This document shows, one piece after another, positions 25,357 through 32,527 of a DNA stretch of 64,000 nt. The stretch is from positions 49,088-113,087 of the forward strand of contig JAKSVT010000002.1 of assembly GCA_024407875.1 (NCBI GenBank), given 5' to 3'. The stretch is from Alphaproteobacteria bacterium. GTDB taxonomy: Bacteria > Pseudomonadota > Alphaproteobacteria > CAAGCB01 > CAG-977. The notes beneath the pieces were generated by a model. That model searched no databases. It saw only the letters and a program-made list of their open reading frames with translations, and had not been told where the DNA came from. Position 1 is the first letter of the stretch, and every line of letters starts with the position of its first letter. The position numbers were made by a program, and so were the translations under genes.

Positions 25357-25533
25357 ATGGAAAAAGAAAATAAATTAGCTGCCGAACAAGAAACAAAAGA
25401 TACCGAAATTGTTGAATTAAAAGACGAAGATTTGAAAACTGTTTCTGCCGGCGAATTAACAGTCTCTATTGTTGTCAATGGACAAACATATGCTTCAAGT
25501 GGGATATTTTTAGAACCTCTCGAAAATGAATAA
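25357..25533 (+). CDS. leader-type short peptide 4, 58 aa
   Basis: Leader MEKENKLAAEQETKDTEIVE then LKDEDLKTVSAG (Ala-Gly at residues 31-32); the 26-residue tail has no cysteine and is beta-prone (ELTVSIVVNGQTY). TTGGAGAACAGCC precedes the ATG. No promoter element of its own is seen in the 57 bases after gene 3, so it is probably co-transcribed with genes 3 and 5. Confidence 0.72.
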   Translation: MEKENKLAAEQETKDTEIVELKDEDLKTVSAGELTVSIVVNGQTYASSGIFLEPLENE

Positions 25534-25554
25534 ATTCAAAATTGGAGAACAGCC

Positions 25555-25734
25555 ATGGAAAAAGAAAATAAATTAATTGCCAAACAAGATACAACAGATA
25601 ATAAAGTTGTTGAATTAAAAGACGAAGATTTGAAGGATGTGGTTGGTGGTGAAATTAACGGCTTGCCGACGATTACGATTACGGCTCAGCCTTCAGGACT
25701 TTGTGATGATAGTCATAATTGTAGCTATCCTTAA
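25555..25734 (+). CDS. leader-type short peptide 5, 59 aa
   Basis: Leader MEKENKLIAKQDTTDNKVVE then LKDEDLKDVVGG, double glycine at residues 31-32; the 27-residue tail begins EINGLPTITITAQ and ends with two cysteines (LCDDSHNCSYP). The gene from residue 10 onward and its 3' flank are duplicated without a single change at 26416-26625. It starts 21 bases after gene 4 with the same ribosome binding site (TTGGAGAACAGCC). Confidence 0.75.
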   Translation: MEKENKLIAKQDTTDNKVVELKDEDLKDVVGGEINGLPTITITAQPSGLCDDSHNCSYP

Positions 25735-25792
25735 TGAATAAAATTTAAATTAATCATCTTTTTTGTAACCATTTTCAATTTCATCCGTTACA
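25583..25792 (+). repeat. 210-bp perfect direct repeat, copy 1
   Basis: Bases 25583-25792 recur at 26416-26625 with no mismatch that I can find (offset 833). The unit covers most of peptide gene 5, its 3' flank and the ECF-type promoter that follows it. Perfect identity in intergenic, very AT-rich DNA implies a recent duplication or gene conversion. Confidence 0.9.
25765..25791 (+). promoter_or_regulatory. ECF-type promoter of leader-peptide gene 6
   Basis: GTAACC (25765-25770)-N15-CGTTAC (25786-25791), 37 bases before gene 6. Confidence 0.65.
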
Positions 25793-25827
25793 CTTAATGT
25801 AGGAAACATCTTCATAGGAGAACTACC

Positions 25828-26055
25828 ATGGAAAAAGAAAATAAATTAACTGCCGAACAAGAAACAAAAGAAAATGAAATCGTTGAATTAAAAGACGAAG
25901 ATTTGAAAAATGTTTCAGCAGGAGATGTTCTAGCTTCTTCTCCTAAACCCATAAAAAGAGACTGCAGTCTTAGGGAAGATGGGTCAGGTAATTGTTCAAC
26001 TCTTTATTGCATTGAGGATGAATTGGGTAATCCAAGTGACTGTTATTATATGTGA
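25828..26055 (+). CDS. leader-type short peptide 6, 75 aa
   Basis: Leader MEKENKLTAEQETKENEIVE then LKDEDLKNVSAG; the 43-residue tail has four cysteines (RDCSLRED, NCSTLYC, SDCYYM) and probably forms two disulphides if exported. Ribosome binding site TAGGAGAACTACC. Its own ECF-type promoter lies directly upstream inside the 210-bp repeat unit. The stop overlaps an open frame leading into gene 7, but the conserved start of gene 7 is 69 bases further on. Confidence 0.75.
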   Translation: MEKENKLTAEQETKENEIVELKDEDLKNVSAGDVLASSPKPIKRDCSLREDGSGNCSTLYCIEDELGNPSDCYYM

Positions 26056-26120
26056 TTTTACTAAACAAAACTGAAGAACGTTATACTGTTATAAAATGTA
26101 TTTTTTACTGGAGAATAACC

Positions 26121-26351
26121 ATGGAAAAAGAAAATAAATTAACAGCCAAACAAGAAACAAAAGAAAACGAAATTACAGAATTAACTAATTGTGATTTAGA
26201 TAATGTTGTTGGAGGTTTACCAGATTATGATTCAAGAGCCCCCTTAACTATCGAAGAAGCATGTATTGAAAAAGCATACGCAAGTCCAAAGTCGAGTAAG
26301 TATTTTGATGAAGCATATAATGAATGTATTATTGAAGAATTAAACAGATAA
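26121..26351 (+). CDS. leader-type short peptide 7, 76 aa
   Basis: Leader MEKENKLTAKQETKENEITE then LTNCDLDNVVGG (double glycine at residues 31-32, nearly the same core as gene 2). The 44-residue tail is acidic and helix-prone with two cysteines (EEACIEKAYASPK, YNECIIEELNR). The start at 26121 is fixed by TGGAGAATAACC and by alignment to the other copies. As with gene 3, the upstream 48 bases match gene 2 but the GTAACC element is missing. Confidence 0.73.
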   Translation: MEKENKLTAKQETKENEITELTNCDLDNVVGGLPDYDSRAPLTIEEACIEKAYASPKSSKYFDEAYNECIIEELNR

Positions 26352-26387
26352 AACTTTTGTTTTTAGATACTCTATAAAAAGAAAAAT

Positions 26388-26567
26388 AACGTAGAAGAAA
26401 ACAAATTAACTGCCGAACAAGATACAACAGATAATAAAGTTGTTGAATTAAAAGACGAAGATTTGAAGGATGTGGTTGGTGGTGAAATTAACGGCTTGCC
26501 GACGATTACGATTACGGCTCAGCCTTCAGGACTTTGTGATGATAGTCATAATTGTAGCTATCCTTAA
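26388..26567 (+). pseudogene. leader-type short peptide 8, start codon lost
   Basis: A second copy of gene 5. From residue 10 on it is identical, but where the ATG should be there is AAC and no ATG, GTG or TTG in frame before an upstream stop; the ribosome binding site is also gone. The tail coding sequence is intact, so this is either a recently silenced copy or a cassette that supplies sequence by recombination. Confidence 0.75.
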
Positions 26568-26625
26568 TGAATAAAATTTAAATTAATCATCTTTTTTGTA
26601 ACCATTTTCAATTTCATCCGTTACA
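26416..26625 (+). repeat. 210-bp perfect direct repeat, copy 2
   Basis: Second copy of 25583-25792. It ends two bases into the sequence after the promoter -10 element; beyond it the two loci diverge completely. Confidence 0.9.
26598..26624 (+). promoter_or_regulatory. orphan ECF-type promoter in the repeat copy
   Basis: Exact copy of the promoter at 25765-25791, but no gene on the plus strand follows within 1 kb; the next gene (26818-27357) is on the other strand. It may be silent or drive an antisense transcript. Confidence 0.5.
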
Positions 26626-26817
26626 TTTATCAAGCATTTGTTCGAGTTCAAATCCTACTACTTTCCCAGAACATGTTTCAATGATAACCTTATTTCATTG
26701 TGGAATGAGGTGGCCTATTTACAATATATTTAGGTTATAGTATTCTATATTATTCTCATTAAGTGTAATAACACCTTTACTCATACATTTAAGAACTAAA
26801 CAATTTTTCTAAAGGAA

Positions 26818-27357
26818 CTATTTAATTAATTGAATATATTGTGGTGGGATTACACCATCCTTTAAAATCAAAAAATAGAAGGGAACAAAAGCGAAACGTC
26901 TGCCACTTACATCATCACAAACAGTCCAATCCACGGGCTCTTTAGAAATATCTTTCATTTCTATAAGATAAAATCCGTCATTATGATTTTTTTCTATTGT
27001 ATCACATTGCTCTTTACGAATATTGTCATCCATAGATAAAGCGGGATTGATATAAATTTTTTCCAGTAAGCCATCTTTCTGTAATTTATCGGCATCAATT
27101 AATAATAAATCACAAGAATCAACCATTTCTTTTAATCTTAGAGAATGAGGATACCATTTGATAGGTTCTGAAAAACAGCGAATTCCACGACTATAACCTT
27201 CAAAGAATTCGTCCATCCATTTTGAAATCTCTTTTTGTGTTGAAAATCCGGAACGCTTAGTATAATAGTTTAAATCTACATTGGGACTTTTTGAAAAACC
27301 AAATAAACCTGTTTTAAAAACATTGCTTCCTTTGGTAATATAGTGATAAAACTTCAT
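26818..27357 (-). CDS. hypothetical protein, 179 aa
   Basis: I start at the ATG at 27357, which has AAAGGTGAATTG upstream; the frame continues another 36 codons without a plausible start. Begins MKFYHYITKGSNVF; contains many aromatic residues and ends PPQYIQLIK. No signal peptide or membrane helix. The YHYIT opening recalls proteins with ADP-ribosyltransferase-like or DUF-type folds, but I see no catalytic motif and do not assign a function. It lies in the accessory island beside the peptide array. Confidence 0.65.
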   Translation of the reverse strand: MKFYHYITKGSNVFKTGLFGFSKSPNVDLNYYTKRSGFSTQKEISKWMDEFFEGYSRGIRCFSEPIKWYPHSLRLKEMVDSCDLLLIDADKLQKDGLLEKIYINPALSMDDNIRKEQCDTIEKNHNDGFYLIEMKDISKEPVDWTVCDDVSGRRFAFVPFYFLILKDGVIPPQYIQLIK

Positions 27358-27435
27358 CAATTCACCTTTTTGAAAAATTTTACCTAAAAACATATATAAT
27401 GTCAATGTTGAAAATAAGTAAAACATTTTCGAAGA

Positions 27436-27466
27436 AGTGGTTATTTCCAAAATGGAAACAACCACT
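27436..27466. repeat. 13-bp inverted repeat upstream of the 179-aa gene
   Basis: AGTGGTTATTTCC (27436-27448) pairs with GGAAACAACCACT (27454-27466), one mismatch, 5-base loop. It lies about 80 bases before the 27357 start and could be an operator or a hairpin in a leader. No T-run follows. Confidence 0.5.
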
Positions 27467-27655
27467 CCATATGAGGCAATTTCTGTGCTTTACCTGTGTA
27501 TAATGGATAAAAATAAGAATAGGATATTTAATGATTTTTTGATATATGTAAAAAAATATTCAGCATTTTTTTAGAAACTTTAAAATGAGAAAGCTTTAAA
27601 AAAAATTATGAATAGAGCAAGAAAATACAAAGGATTAAAAAAAATTATTGAATAA

Positions 27656-27741
27656 GAAATTTACGCCGTGAACGTTTTTAATTTCAATTAATGTTGACGA
27701 CGTTCTTTCTTTTGTATATAATAAACTTGAAATTTACGCCG
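27656..27741 (+). repeat. 13-bp direct repeats GAAATTTACGCCG
   Basis: Perfect copies at 27656-27668 and 27729-27741, bracketing the promoter of the ATPase gene. The relatively GC-rich ACGCCG core stands out from the surrounding AT-rich DNA; possible regulator site or junction scar. Confidence 0.5.
27694..27722 (+). promoter_or_regulatory. sigma-70 promoter of the DUF4143 ATPase gene
   Basis: TTGACG (27694-27699), 17-bp spacer, TATAAT (27717-27722). Near-consensus and 46 bases before the chosen start codon; this supports the start at 27769 rather than a longer frame beginning at 27691. Confidence 0.7.
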
Positions 27742-27768
27742 AATGCGGAAAAAATATCAGGTGCTGCT

Positions 27769-29064
27769 ATGGAAATAAAAAGAGATTTATATTTAGAAAA
27801 ACTTGTTCATAAAATGGACAATGGTTCTATTAAGGTGATTACAGGTGTCAGAAGATGTGGGAAATCATACATTTTGAATACAATTTTTTATAATTACTTA
27901 AAAGAAAATGGTTTTGATGAAGATCATATTATTAAGTTTTCATTTGATGCAGCAGATGATTTGATGAAAATAGGAGAAAATTTAATAGAATTAGAAGCTA
28001 AGAAGCAAAAAGCTAGTTATGTAAAATTTATGAACTATATTGCATCTCGAATAGCTGATTCCAAAAAATATGTTTTTTTGTTAGATGAAATTCAAAAATT
28101 AGAATGTTTTGAAAGTGTGTTGTTGTCATATTTAAAAAAAGATAATGTTGATATTTATGTAACAGGTAGTAATTCAAGGTTTTTATCAAAAGATGTTATA
28201 ACTGAATTTAGAGGTAGGGGTGATGAAATACATATTTTTCCATTATCTTTTTCCGAATATTGTGCTTTTTTGAATGAAAATTCAGAACAGCAATTAGAAA
28301 AATATATGTTTTTTGGAGGATTACCGAGAGTTGTTCTTGCAAAAACAGATGAAGATAAAATGGATTATTTAAGAACACAAATGCAACATACGTATCTAAA
28401 GGATATTGTTGATAGATATGAACTTCATAAGGATAATTGTATAGAAGAATTGTTAAGTATTATAGCATCTGGGATTTCAGGATTAACAAATCCATTAAAA
28501 ATCTCAAACACTTTTAATGCTATAAAGAAAATGAAGATTTCTAGTGAATTAATTAATAAGTATATTTCTCATTTTGAAGATGCTTTTATTTTAAATAAGG
28601 CAAAACGATATGATGTTAAAGGTAAAAAATACATATCGACGCCATATAAAATATATTTTGAAGATATAGGATTTCGTAATGTTATATTAGATTTTAGACA
28701 AGTAGAATATACACATATTATGGAAAATATAATTTATAATGAATTAAGATATCGTGGATACAATATAGATGTTGGAAATGTTGAAATTCGTGAAAAAAAT
28801 AGCGAAAATAAGGAAATTAAAAAAAATTTAGAGGTTGATTTTATTGCAAATAAAGGTAGCAAAAGGTACTATATTCAATCAGCTTACGATATTCCTAATG
28901 AAGAAAAATGGATACAAGAAACAAAGTCGTTTGATAATATAAAAGATTCATTTAAAAAAATTATTATTGTGAATAAAAAAATAGTACCTCACTACACAGA
29001 AAAAGGATATTTTATATTAGGATTAAGTGAATTCTTATTGAATATAAATAGTCTCGAATTGTAA
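27769..29064 (+). CDS. AAA-family ATPase with DUF4143 domain
   Basis: 431 residues. Opening MEIKRDLYLEKLVHKMDNG leads to the Walker A loop TGVRRCGKS and Walker B YVFLLDEIQKL, then the sensor TGSNSRFLS, all typical of the AAA_14 domain. The C-terminal DUF4143 half (KDIVDRYELH, YKIYFEDIGFRN, ENIIYNELRYRGYN) ends with a nuclease-like EVDFIANKGSKRYYIQSAYD segment. These proteins are widespread single genes in anaerobes with no settled function. It has its own promoter; the neighbour downstream is on the opposite strand. Confidence 0.88.
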   Translation: MEIKRDLYLEKLVHKMDNGSIKVITGVRRCGKSYILNTIFYNYLKENGFDEDHIIKFSFDAADDLMKIGENLIELEAKKQKASYVKFMNYIASRIADSKKYVFLLDEIQKLECFESVLLSYLKKDNVDIYVTGSNSRFLSKDVITEFRGRGDEIHIFPLSFSEYCAFLNENSEQQLEKYMFFGGLPRVVLAKTDEDKMDYLRTQMQHTYLKDIVDRYELHKDNCIEELLSIIASGISGLTNPLKISNTFNAIKKMKISSELINKYISHFEDAFILNKAKRYDVKGKKYISTPYKIYFEDIGFRNVILDFRQVEYTHIMENIIYNELRYRGYNIDVGNVEIREKNSENKEIKKNLEVDFIANKGSKRYYIQSAYDIPNEEKWIQETKSFDNIKDSFKKIIIVNKKIVPHYTEKGYFILGLSEFLLNINSLEL

Positions 29065-29166
29065 TCTTTAAATGAAGAAAAAAGCAAAGTGCAAAAATTC
29101 AGATAAGTAATTTTTTTGCCAGATTTTAGTTTCATTTACCCAAAATCCTACCGGAAAAGGTGAATT

Positions 29167-30150
29167 TTAATAAAAATCAGGTTCTACTTGCCAATGACCA
29201 TTTTTGTCGGCACCTATGCGTTTTATTATACCATTTGTTTGAAGCTTTTTCATGTTTTCAATTATGCTTTTCCTTGAAATTCCAACGATATGAACAAGTT
29301 CTTCTTGAGTAATGAACGGATTAGATTTGATAACTTCTATAATTTTCTTTTGATTTGCAGTCACCTTTGCGGTTACCTTTACAGTCACCTTTTTAGATAA
29401 AATAATTTCTTCTATTGTACTTAAAATTAAGGAAAGCATAAACTCTATAAATTTTGTGCCATTTGCAGATTTATCACTTGTCCGTAAAGCATTATAATAA
29501 TCTGCTTGATTTTCTTTTATTAGTGTTTCAACAGGTAACCAAGCAAAAACATCTTTCCAATTTTTTAAAATAACCGTCTGCCATAATCTGCCCATTCTTC
29601 CATTTCCGTCTTGAAATGGATGAATAAATTCAAATTCATAATGGAAAACACAGCTTTTAATCAGAGGATGAACGTCACTTGTTTTTAACCAATTGAATAA
29701 ATCTGACATTAGATTTGAAACTCTATATGCTGGTGGAGCAATGTGAATAACTTTATTTCCATCAAATATACCAACATCACCAGTTCGATACGTCCCACTC
29801 ACATTTACCAAATCTTGCATCATCAACTTGTGAGCTTTTAATAAATCTTTTTCTTTGTAGGGGTTTAAATCTAAAAGCAAGTTATATGCTTGAATTGAAT
29901 TTTGTACTTCTCTTATTTCATTTGGATTTCCTAAAACCTTTTTACCTTCAATAATTGCTGTAATTTGTTCCAAACTTAAAGAGTTGTTTTCAATAGCTAA
30001 AGATGAATGAATAGTTTTTATTCTATTTTCTTTTCGTAGCTGTACGTGTCGAGTGTTGTTTTGCAAATAATTTATTTCTCCAATTTTTTCTGAAATATTG
30101 GAAATAAGCTCAATCATTTTTGACGTAATTTCGAATGGAGGTTGATACAT
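29167..30150 (-). CDS. Fic-family protein with C-terminal winged helix
   Basis: 327 residues. The Fic core motif HPFQDGNGRMGR (central third) carries the catalytic histidine used to transfer AMP or a related group from a nucleotide to a hydroxyl side chain. An N-terminal inhibition motif of the (S/T)xxxE(G/N) type is present as SLAIEN, so activity is expected to be autoinhibited (class II). The last 60 residues form a winged-helix DNA-binding domain (ITQEELVHIVGISRKSIIEN, then KKLQTNGIIKRIG). KVTVKVTAKVTAN before it is a repetitive linker. Monocistronic, in the accessory region; substrate unknown. Confidence 0.9.
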   Translation of the reverse strand: MYQPPFEITSKMIELISNISEKIGEINYLQNNTRHVQLRKENRIKTIHSSLAIENNSLSLEQITAIIEGKKVLGNPNEIREVQNSIQAYNLLLDLNPYKEKDLLKAHKLMMQDLVNVSGTYRTGDVGIFDGNKVIHIAPPAYRVSNLMSDLFNWLKTSDVHPLIKSCVFHYEFEFIHPFQDGNGRMGRLWQTVILKNWKDVFAWLPVETLIKENQADYYNALRTSDKSANGTKFIEFMLSLILSTIEEIILSKKVTVKVTAKVTANQKKIIEVIKSNPFITQEELVHIVGISRKSIIENMKKLQTNGIIKRIGADKNGHWQVEPDFY

Positions 30151-30220
30151 TTATTCACCTTTTTCTGTATTTTTAGCATATTAAGGCAAAATACGAGATA
30201 TATCAATTATTAATTAAAAA

Positions 30221-30320
30221 GCTTGATTTTTACTGTTGCTCAAGGCGAGCCTTTTATCGTTAGGTTGGCAGCAGATATTGCTTTGAAAGCTTCCGGTTGA
30301 GATAAAATAATTTTATGTAT
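30221..30320 (+). repeat. about 100-bp diverged direct repeat, copy 1
   Basis: About 75-80% identical to 30607-30705. Both contain a short frame with FIVRLAADI; the differences there are largely synonymous (AGG TTG GCA GCA versus AGA TTA GCT GCT), which shows that the ancestor was a coding sequence under selection. No intact gene remains. Confidence 0.6.
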
Positions 30321-30340
30321 TTATTTGATTTATTTTGTAA

Positions 30341-30565
30341 AATGATAAGATAAATGATAAGATAAATGATAAGATAAGTCCGACAGATTGGCTTATTATT
30401 GAAGCAATTAAGAAAAATAATTATATAACTATTCCTGAATTAGCTGTATATGTTTCAAAATCAGAACCAACTATTTCCAGACGGTTAAACTATCTGATTA
30501 CAAAGGGAATAATAGAACGTGTTGGCTCTCGAAAAAGTGGATATTGGAAATTAATAAAAGAATAG
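30341..30565 (+). pseudogene. winged-helix C-terminal fragment of an ATP-binding (AlbA_2/AAA_4-type) protein
   Basis: A 74-codon frame without a start codon. It opens with three NDKI repeats, the typical Asn-Asp-Lys/Thr-Ile linker of these proteins, and continues with a winged helix (LAVYVSKSEPTISRRLNYL, then ITKGIIERVGS, K-SGYWKLIKE). The catalytic N-terminal part is missing. It is bracketed by the two copies of the 100-bp repeat. Confidence 0.6.
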
Positions 30566-30606
30566 AAATTGTAACAAGGCCTTATGAAATTGAGAATATA
30601 AATCAA

Positions 30607-30705
30607 GCTTGATTATTACAATTGCTTAAGGAGAGCACTTTATCGTTAGATTAGCTGCTGATATTACTTTGAAAACTCCGGTTGAAATTAGATAATATTA
30701 TGTAT
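30607..30705 (+). repeat. about 100-bp diverged direct repeat, copy 2
   Basis: Second copy of 30221-30320; its end runs into the 3' end of the MORN-repeat gene on the opposite strand. Confidence 0.6.
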
Positions 30706-31876
30706 TTTTTATTTTATCATTCTCATAAGGAAATTCAGCTTTCAATTGCCCGTTTTCGTAATATAATTTTTCCAATCCTTCTCTTTTATCATTTTTGTAA
30801 GGCGTTTCAGTTTTCAATTGACCGTTTTCGTAATATGATTTTCTCAATCCTTCTTTTTTATCATTTTTGAAAGGAAATTCAGCTTTCAATTGCCCGTTTT
30901 CATAGTAGGATTTGCCCAATCCTTCTTTTTTATCATCTTTGTAAGGAGTTTCAGCTTTCAATTGCCCGTTTTCATAGTAGGATTTGCCCAATCCTTCTAA
31001 TTTATCATTTTTGTAAGGCGTTTCAGTTTTTAATTGACCGTTTTCGTAATATAATTTTCCCAATCCTTCTCTTTTATCGTTTTTGAAAGGAAATTCAGCT
31101 TTCAATTGTCCGTTTTCATAGTAGGATTTGCCCAATCCTTCTATTTTACCATTTTTGTAAGGAGTTTCAGCTTTCAATTGCCCGTTTTCATAGTAGGATT
31201 TTCCCAATCCTTCTAATTTATCATTTTTGTAAGGCGTTTCAGTTTTCAATTGACCGTTTTCGTAATATAATTTTCCCAATCCTTCTAATTTATCATTTTT
31301 GAAAGGAAATTCAGCTTTCAATTGCCCGTTTTCGTAATAATTTTTGCCCAATCCTTCTCTTTTATCATTTTTGAAAGGAAATTCAGCTTTCAATTGGCCG
31401 TTTTCGTAATAATTTTTGCCCAATCCTTCTTTTTTATCATCTTTGTAAGGAGTTTCAGTTTTCAATTGCCCGTTTTCGTAATATAATTTTTCCAATCCTT
31501 CTTTTTTACCATTCTCAAAAGGAAATTCAGCTTTCAATTGCCCGTTTTCATAGTAAGATTTTCCCAATCCTTCTTGTTTATCGTCTTTGTAAGGACATTC
31601 AGATTTTAATTGGCCATTTTCATAATAATTTTTGCACAATCCTTCTTGTTTATTATTTTTGAAAGGCGCTTCATTTTCTAATTGGCCATTTTCGTAATAT
31701 AATTTTACCAATCCGTTTATTTTACCATTCTCAAAAGGAAATTCAGCTTTCAATTGGCCATTTTCGTAATATAATTTTCCCAATCCTTCTTTTTTATTAT
31801 TCTCAAAAGGAAATTCAGCTTTCAATTGCCCGTTTTCATAATATTCACAAAATTGTTTTGATGATGTTGATTTCAT
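30698..31876 (-). CDS. MORN_2/YwqK-type repeat protein, 16 repeats
   Basis: 392 residues: an 11-residue N-terminus (MKSTSSKQFCE) followed by sixteen 24-residue repeats with the core YYENGQLKAEFPFKNDK and EGLGK. At DNA level the period is 72 bp and repeats are close to identical, with two alternating versions (AEFPF and TETPY). The repeat is the MORN_2 type found in proteins annotated as YwqK-family antitoxins. There is no signal peptide and no catalytic domain, so it is a beta-strand scaffold. Start has AAGGAAA upstream. No obvious toxin gene sits next to it. Near-identical repeats imply recent expansion and unstable copy number. Confidence 0.88.
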   Translation of the reverse strand: MKSTSSKQFCEYYENGQLKAEFPFENNKKEGLGKLYYENGQLKAEFPFENGKINGLVKLYYENGQLENEAPFKNNKQEGLCKNYYENGQLKSECPYKDDKQEGLGKSYYENGQLKAEFPFENGKKEGLEKLYYENGQLKTETPYKDDKKEGLGKNYYENGQLKAEFPFKNDKREGLGKNYYENGQLKAEFPFKNDKLEGLGKLYYENGQLKTETPYKNDKLEGLGKSYYENGQLKAETPYKNGKIEGLGKSYYENGQLKAEFPFKNDKREGLGKLYYENGQLKTETPYKNDKLEGLGKSYYENGQLKAETPYKDDKKEGLGKSYYENGQLKAEFPFKNDKKEGLRKSYYENGQLKTETPYKNDKREGLEKLYYENGQLKAEFPYENDKIKNT

Positions 31877-32154
31877 AAAAATTTCCTTATATATAAAATG
31901 TTTAAATTTCTTATACTTCTTTTTTCAAAAAAATGGAATCATAAAATACACTATAACTATATTTGGTTTTAATTTCTCAAACTCATATCTATCGATTGTT
32001 CATGTCGACAAGAGAGTTCTAACTTAATTTTTTGTTGTTCTTTTTGAGATAAAGAAAATGTTTGTTTGAATAGGGGATGAGGACAAAAAGTTGGACCAAT
32101 AAAATAAATTCACTTCGGAAAATTTCCGACTTTTTCAATATGAGTGAATGGAAC
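31877..32154. other. gene-free AT-rich stretch
   Basis: No frame with a ribosome binding site. A phrase GAGGACAAAAAGTTGGACC at about 32078-32096 looks like the end of an insertion sequence remnant, and TCGGAAA/TTTCCGA nearby forms a small hairpin. Nothing else supported. Confidence 0.4.
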
Positions 32155-32199
32155 AATCCTAGTAAAATAGAAGTATTTGCAACAATATTAACTAGGATT
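32155..32199 (+). promoter_or_regulatory. inverted repeat covering the ribosome binding site of the 107-aa secreted protein
   Basis: AATCCTAGT (32155-32163) pairs perfectly with ACTAGGATT (32191-32199). The right arm contains the AGGA that serves as ribosome binding site for the ATG at 32204, so folding of the mRNA would block translation. Alternatively a DNA-binding site. Confidence 0.5.
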
Positions 32200-32203
32200 A
32201 AAA

Positions 32204-32527
32204 ATGAGACGAATTTTATACGTAATTATATTAGCTTTAATAGCTATTCCAGCTTTAGCTGAAGAACCAACAAAAGAAGAAATTACCCCACCAATTATTA
32301 TTCATCTTAAAGATATGCTAAATAAGGATAAAGACGATGATTTACCTTATAAATCAAAATTCGATATCCAAAAGGCAGATGAGAGTTTGCGTAAATATGA
32401 TTTAAGCATTGTAGAAATCTCAGGATCTGATAATGAAAAAGATAAATCTAAAGTTGATTGGGAACAATTAAGTAGATTAGATAATAAAAAGAAAGTTCTT
32501 ATGGCAGAGCCTTTAGTAAGTTTCTAA
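32204..32527 (+). CDS. small secreted protein, 107 aa
   Basis: A clear signal peptide, MRRILYVIILALIAIPALA, with cleavage before Glu-Glu. The mature part (about 88 residues) is highly charged with Asp/Lys-rich stretches (LNKDKDDDLPYK, DNEKDKSKVDW) and no cysteine, suggesting a soluble periplasmic protein. No family recognised. The ribosome binding site lies in a perfect inverted repeat (32155-32199). Confidence 0.7.
   Translation: MRRILYVIILALIAIPALAEEPTKEEITPPIIIHLKDMLNKDKDDDLPYKSKFDIQKADESLRKYDLSIVEISGSDNEKDKSKVDWEQLSRLDNKKKVLMAEPLVSF

Noticed and set aside
26626..26817. Possible gene downstream of the orphan ECF promoter
   Set aside because: All three plus-strand frames are interrupted and no ribosome binding site is seen.
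30574..30600. GTAACA near the pseudogene region as an ECF site
   Set aside because: No CGTT-like element 15-16 bp downstream.
30710..31860. Regular 72-bp repeats as a CRISPR array
   Set aside because: The whole repeat unit is coding and continuous in frame, with no unique spacers; it is a MORN-type protein gene.
32077..32262. 61-codon frame before the secreted protein gene
   Set aside because: No ribosome binding site, overlaps the start of a well supported gene and contains what looks like an insertion-sequence end; not a gene.
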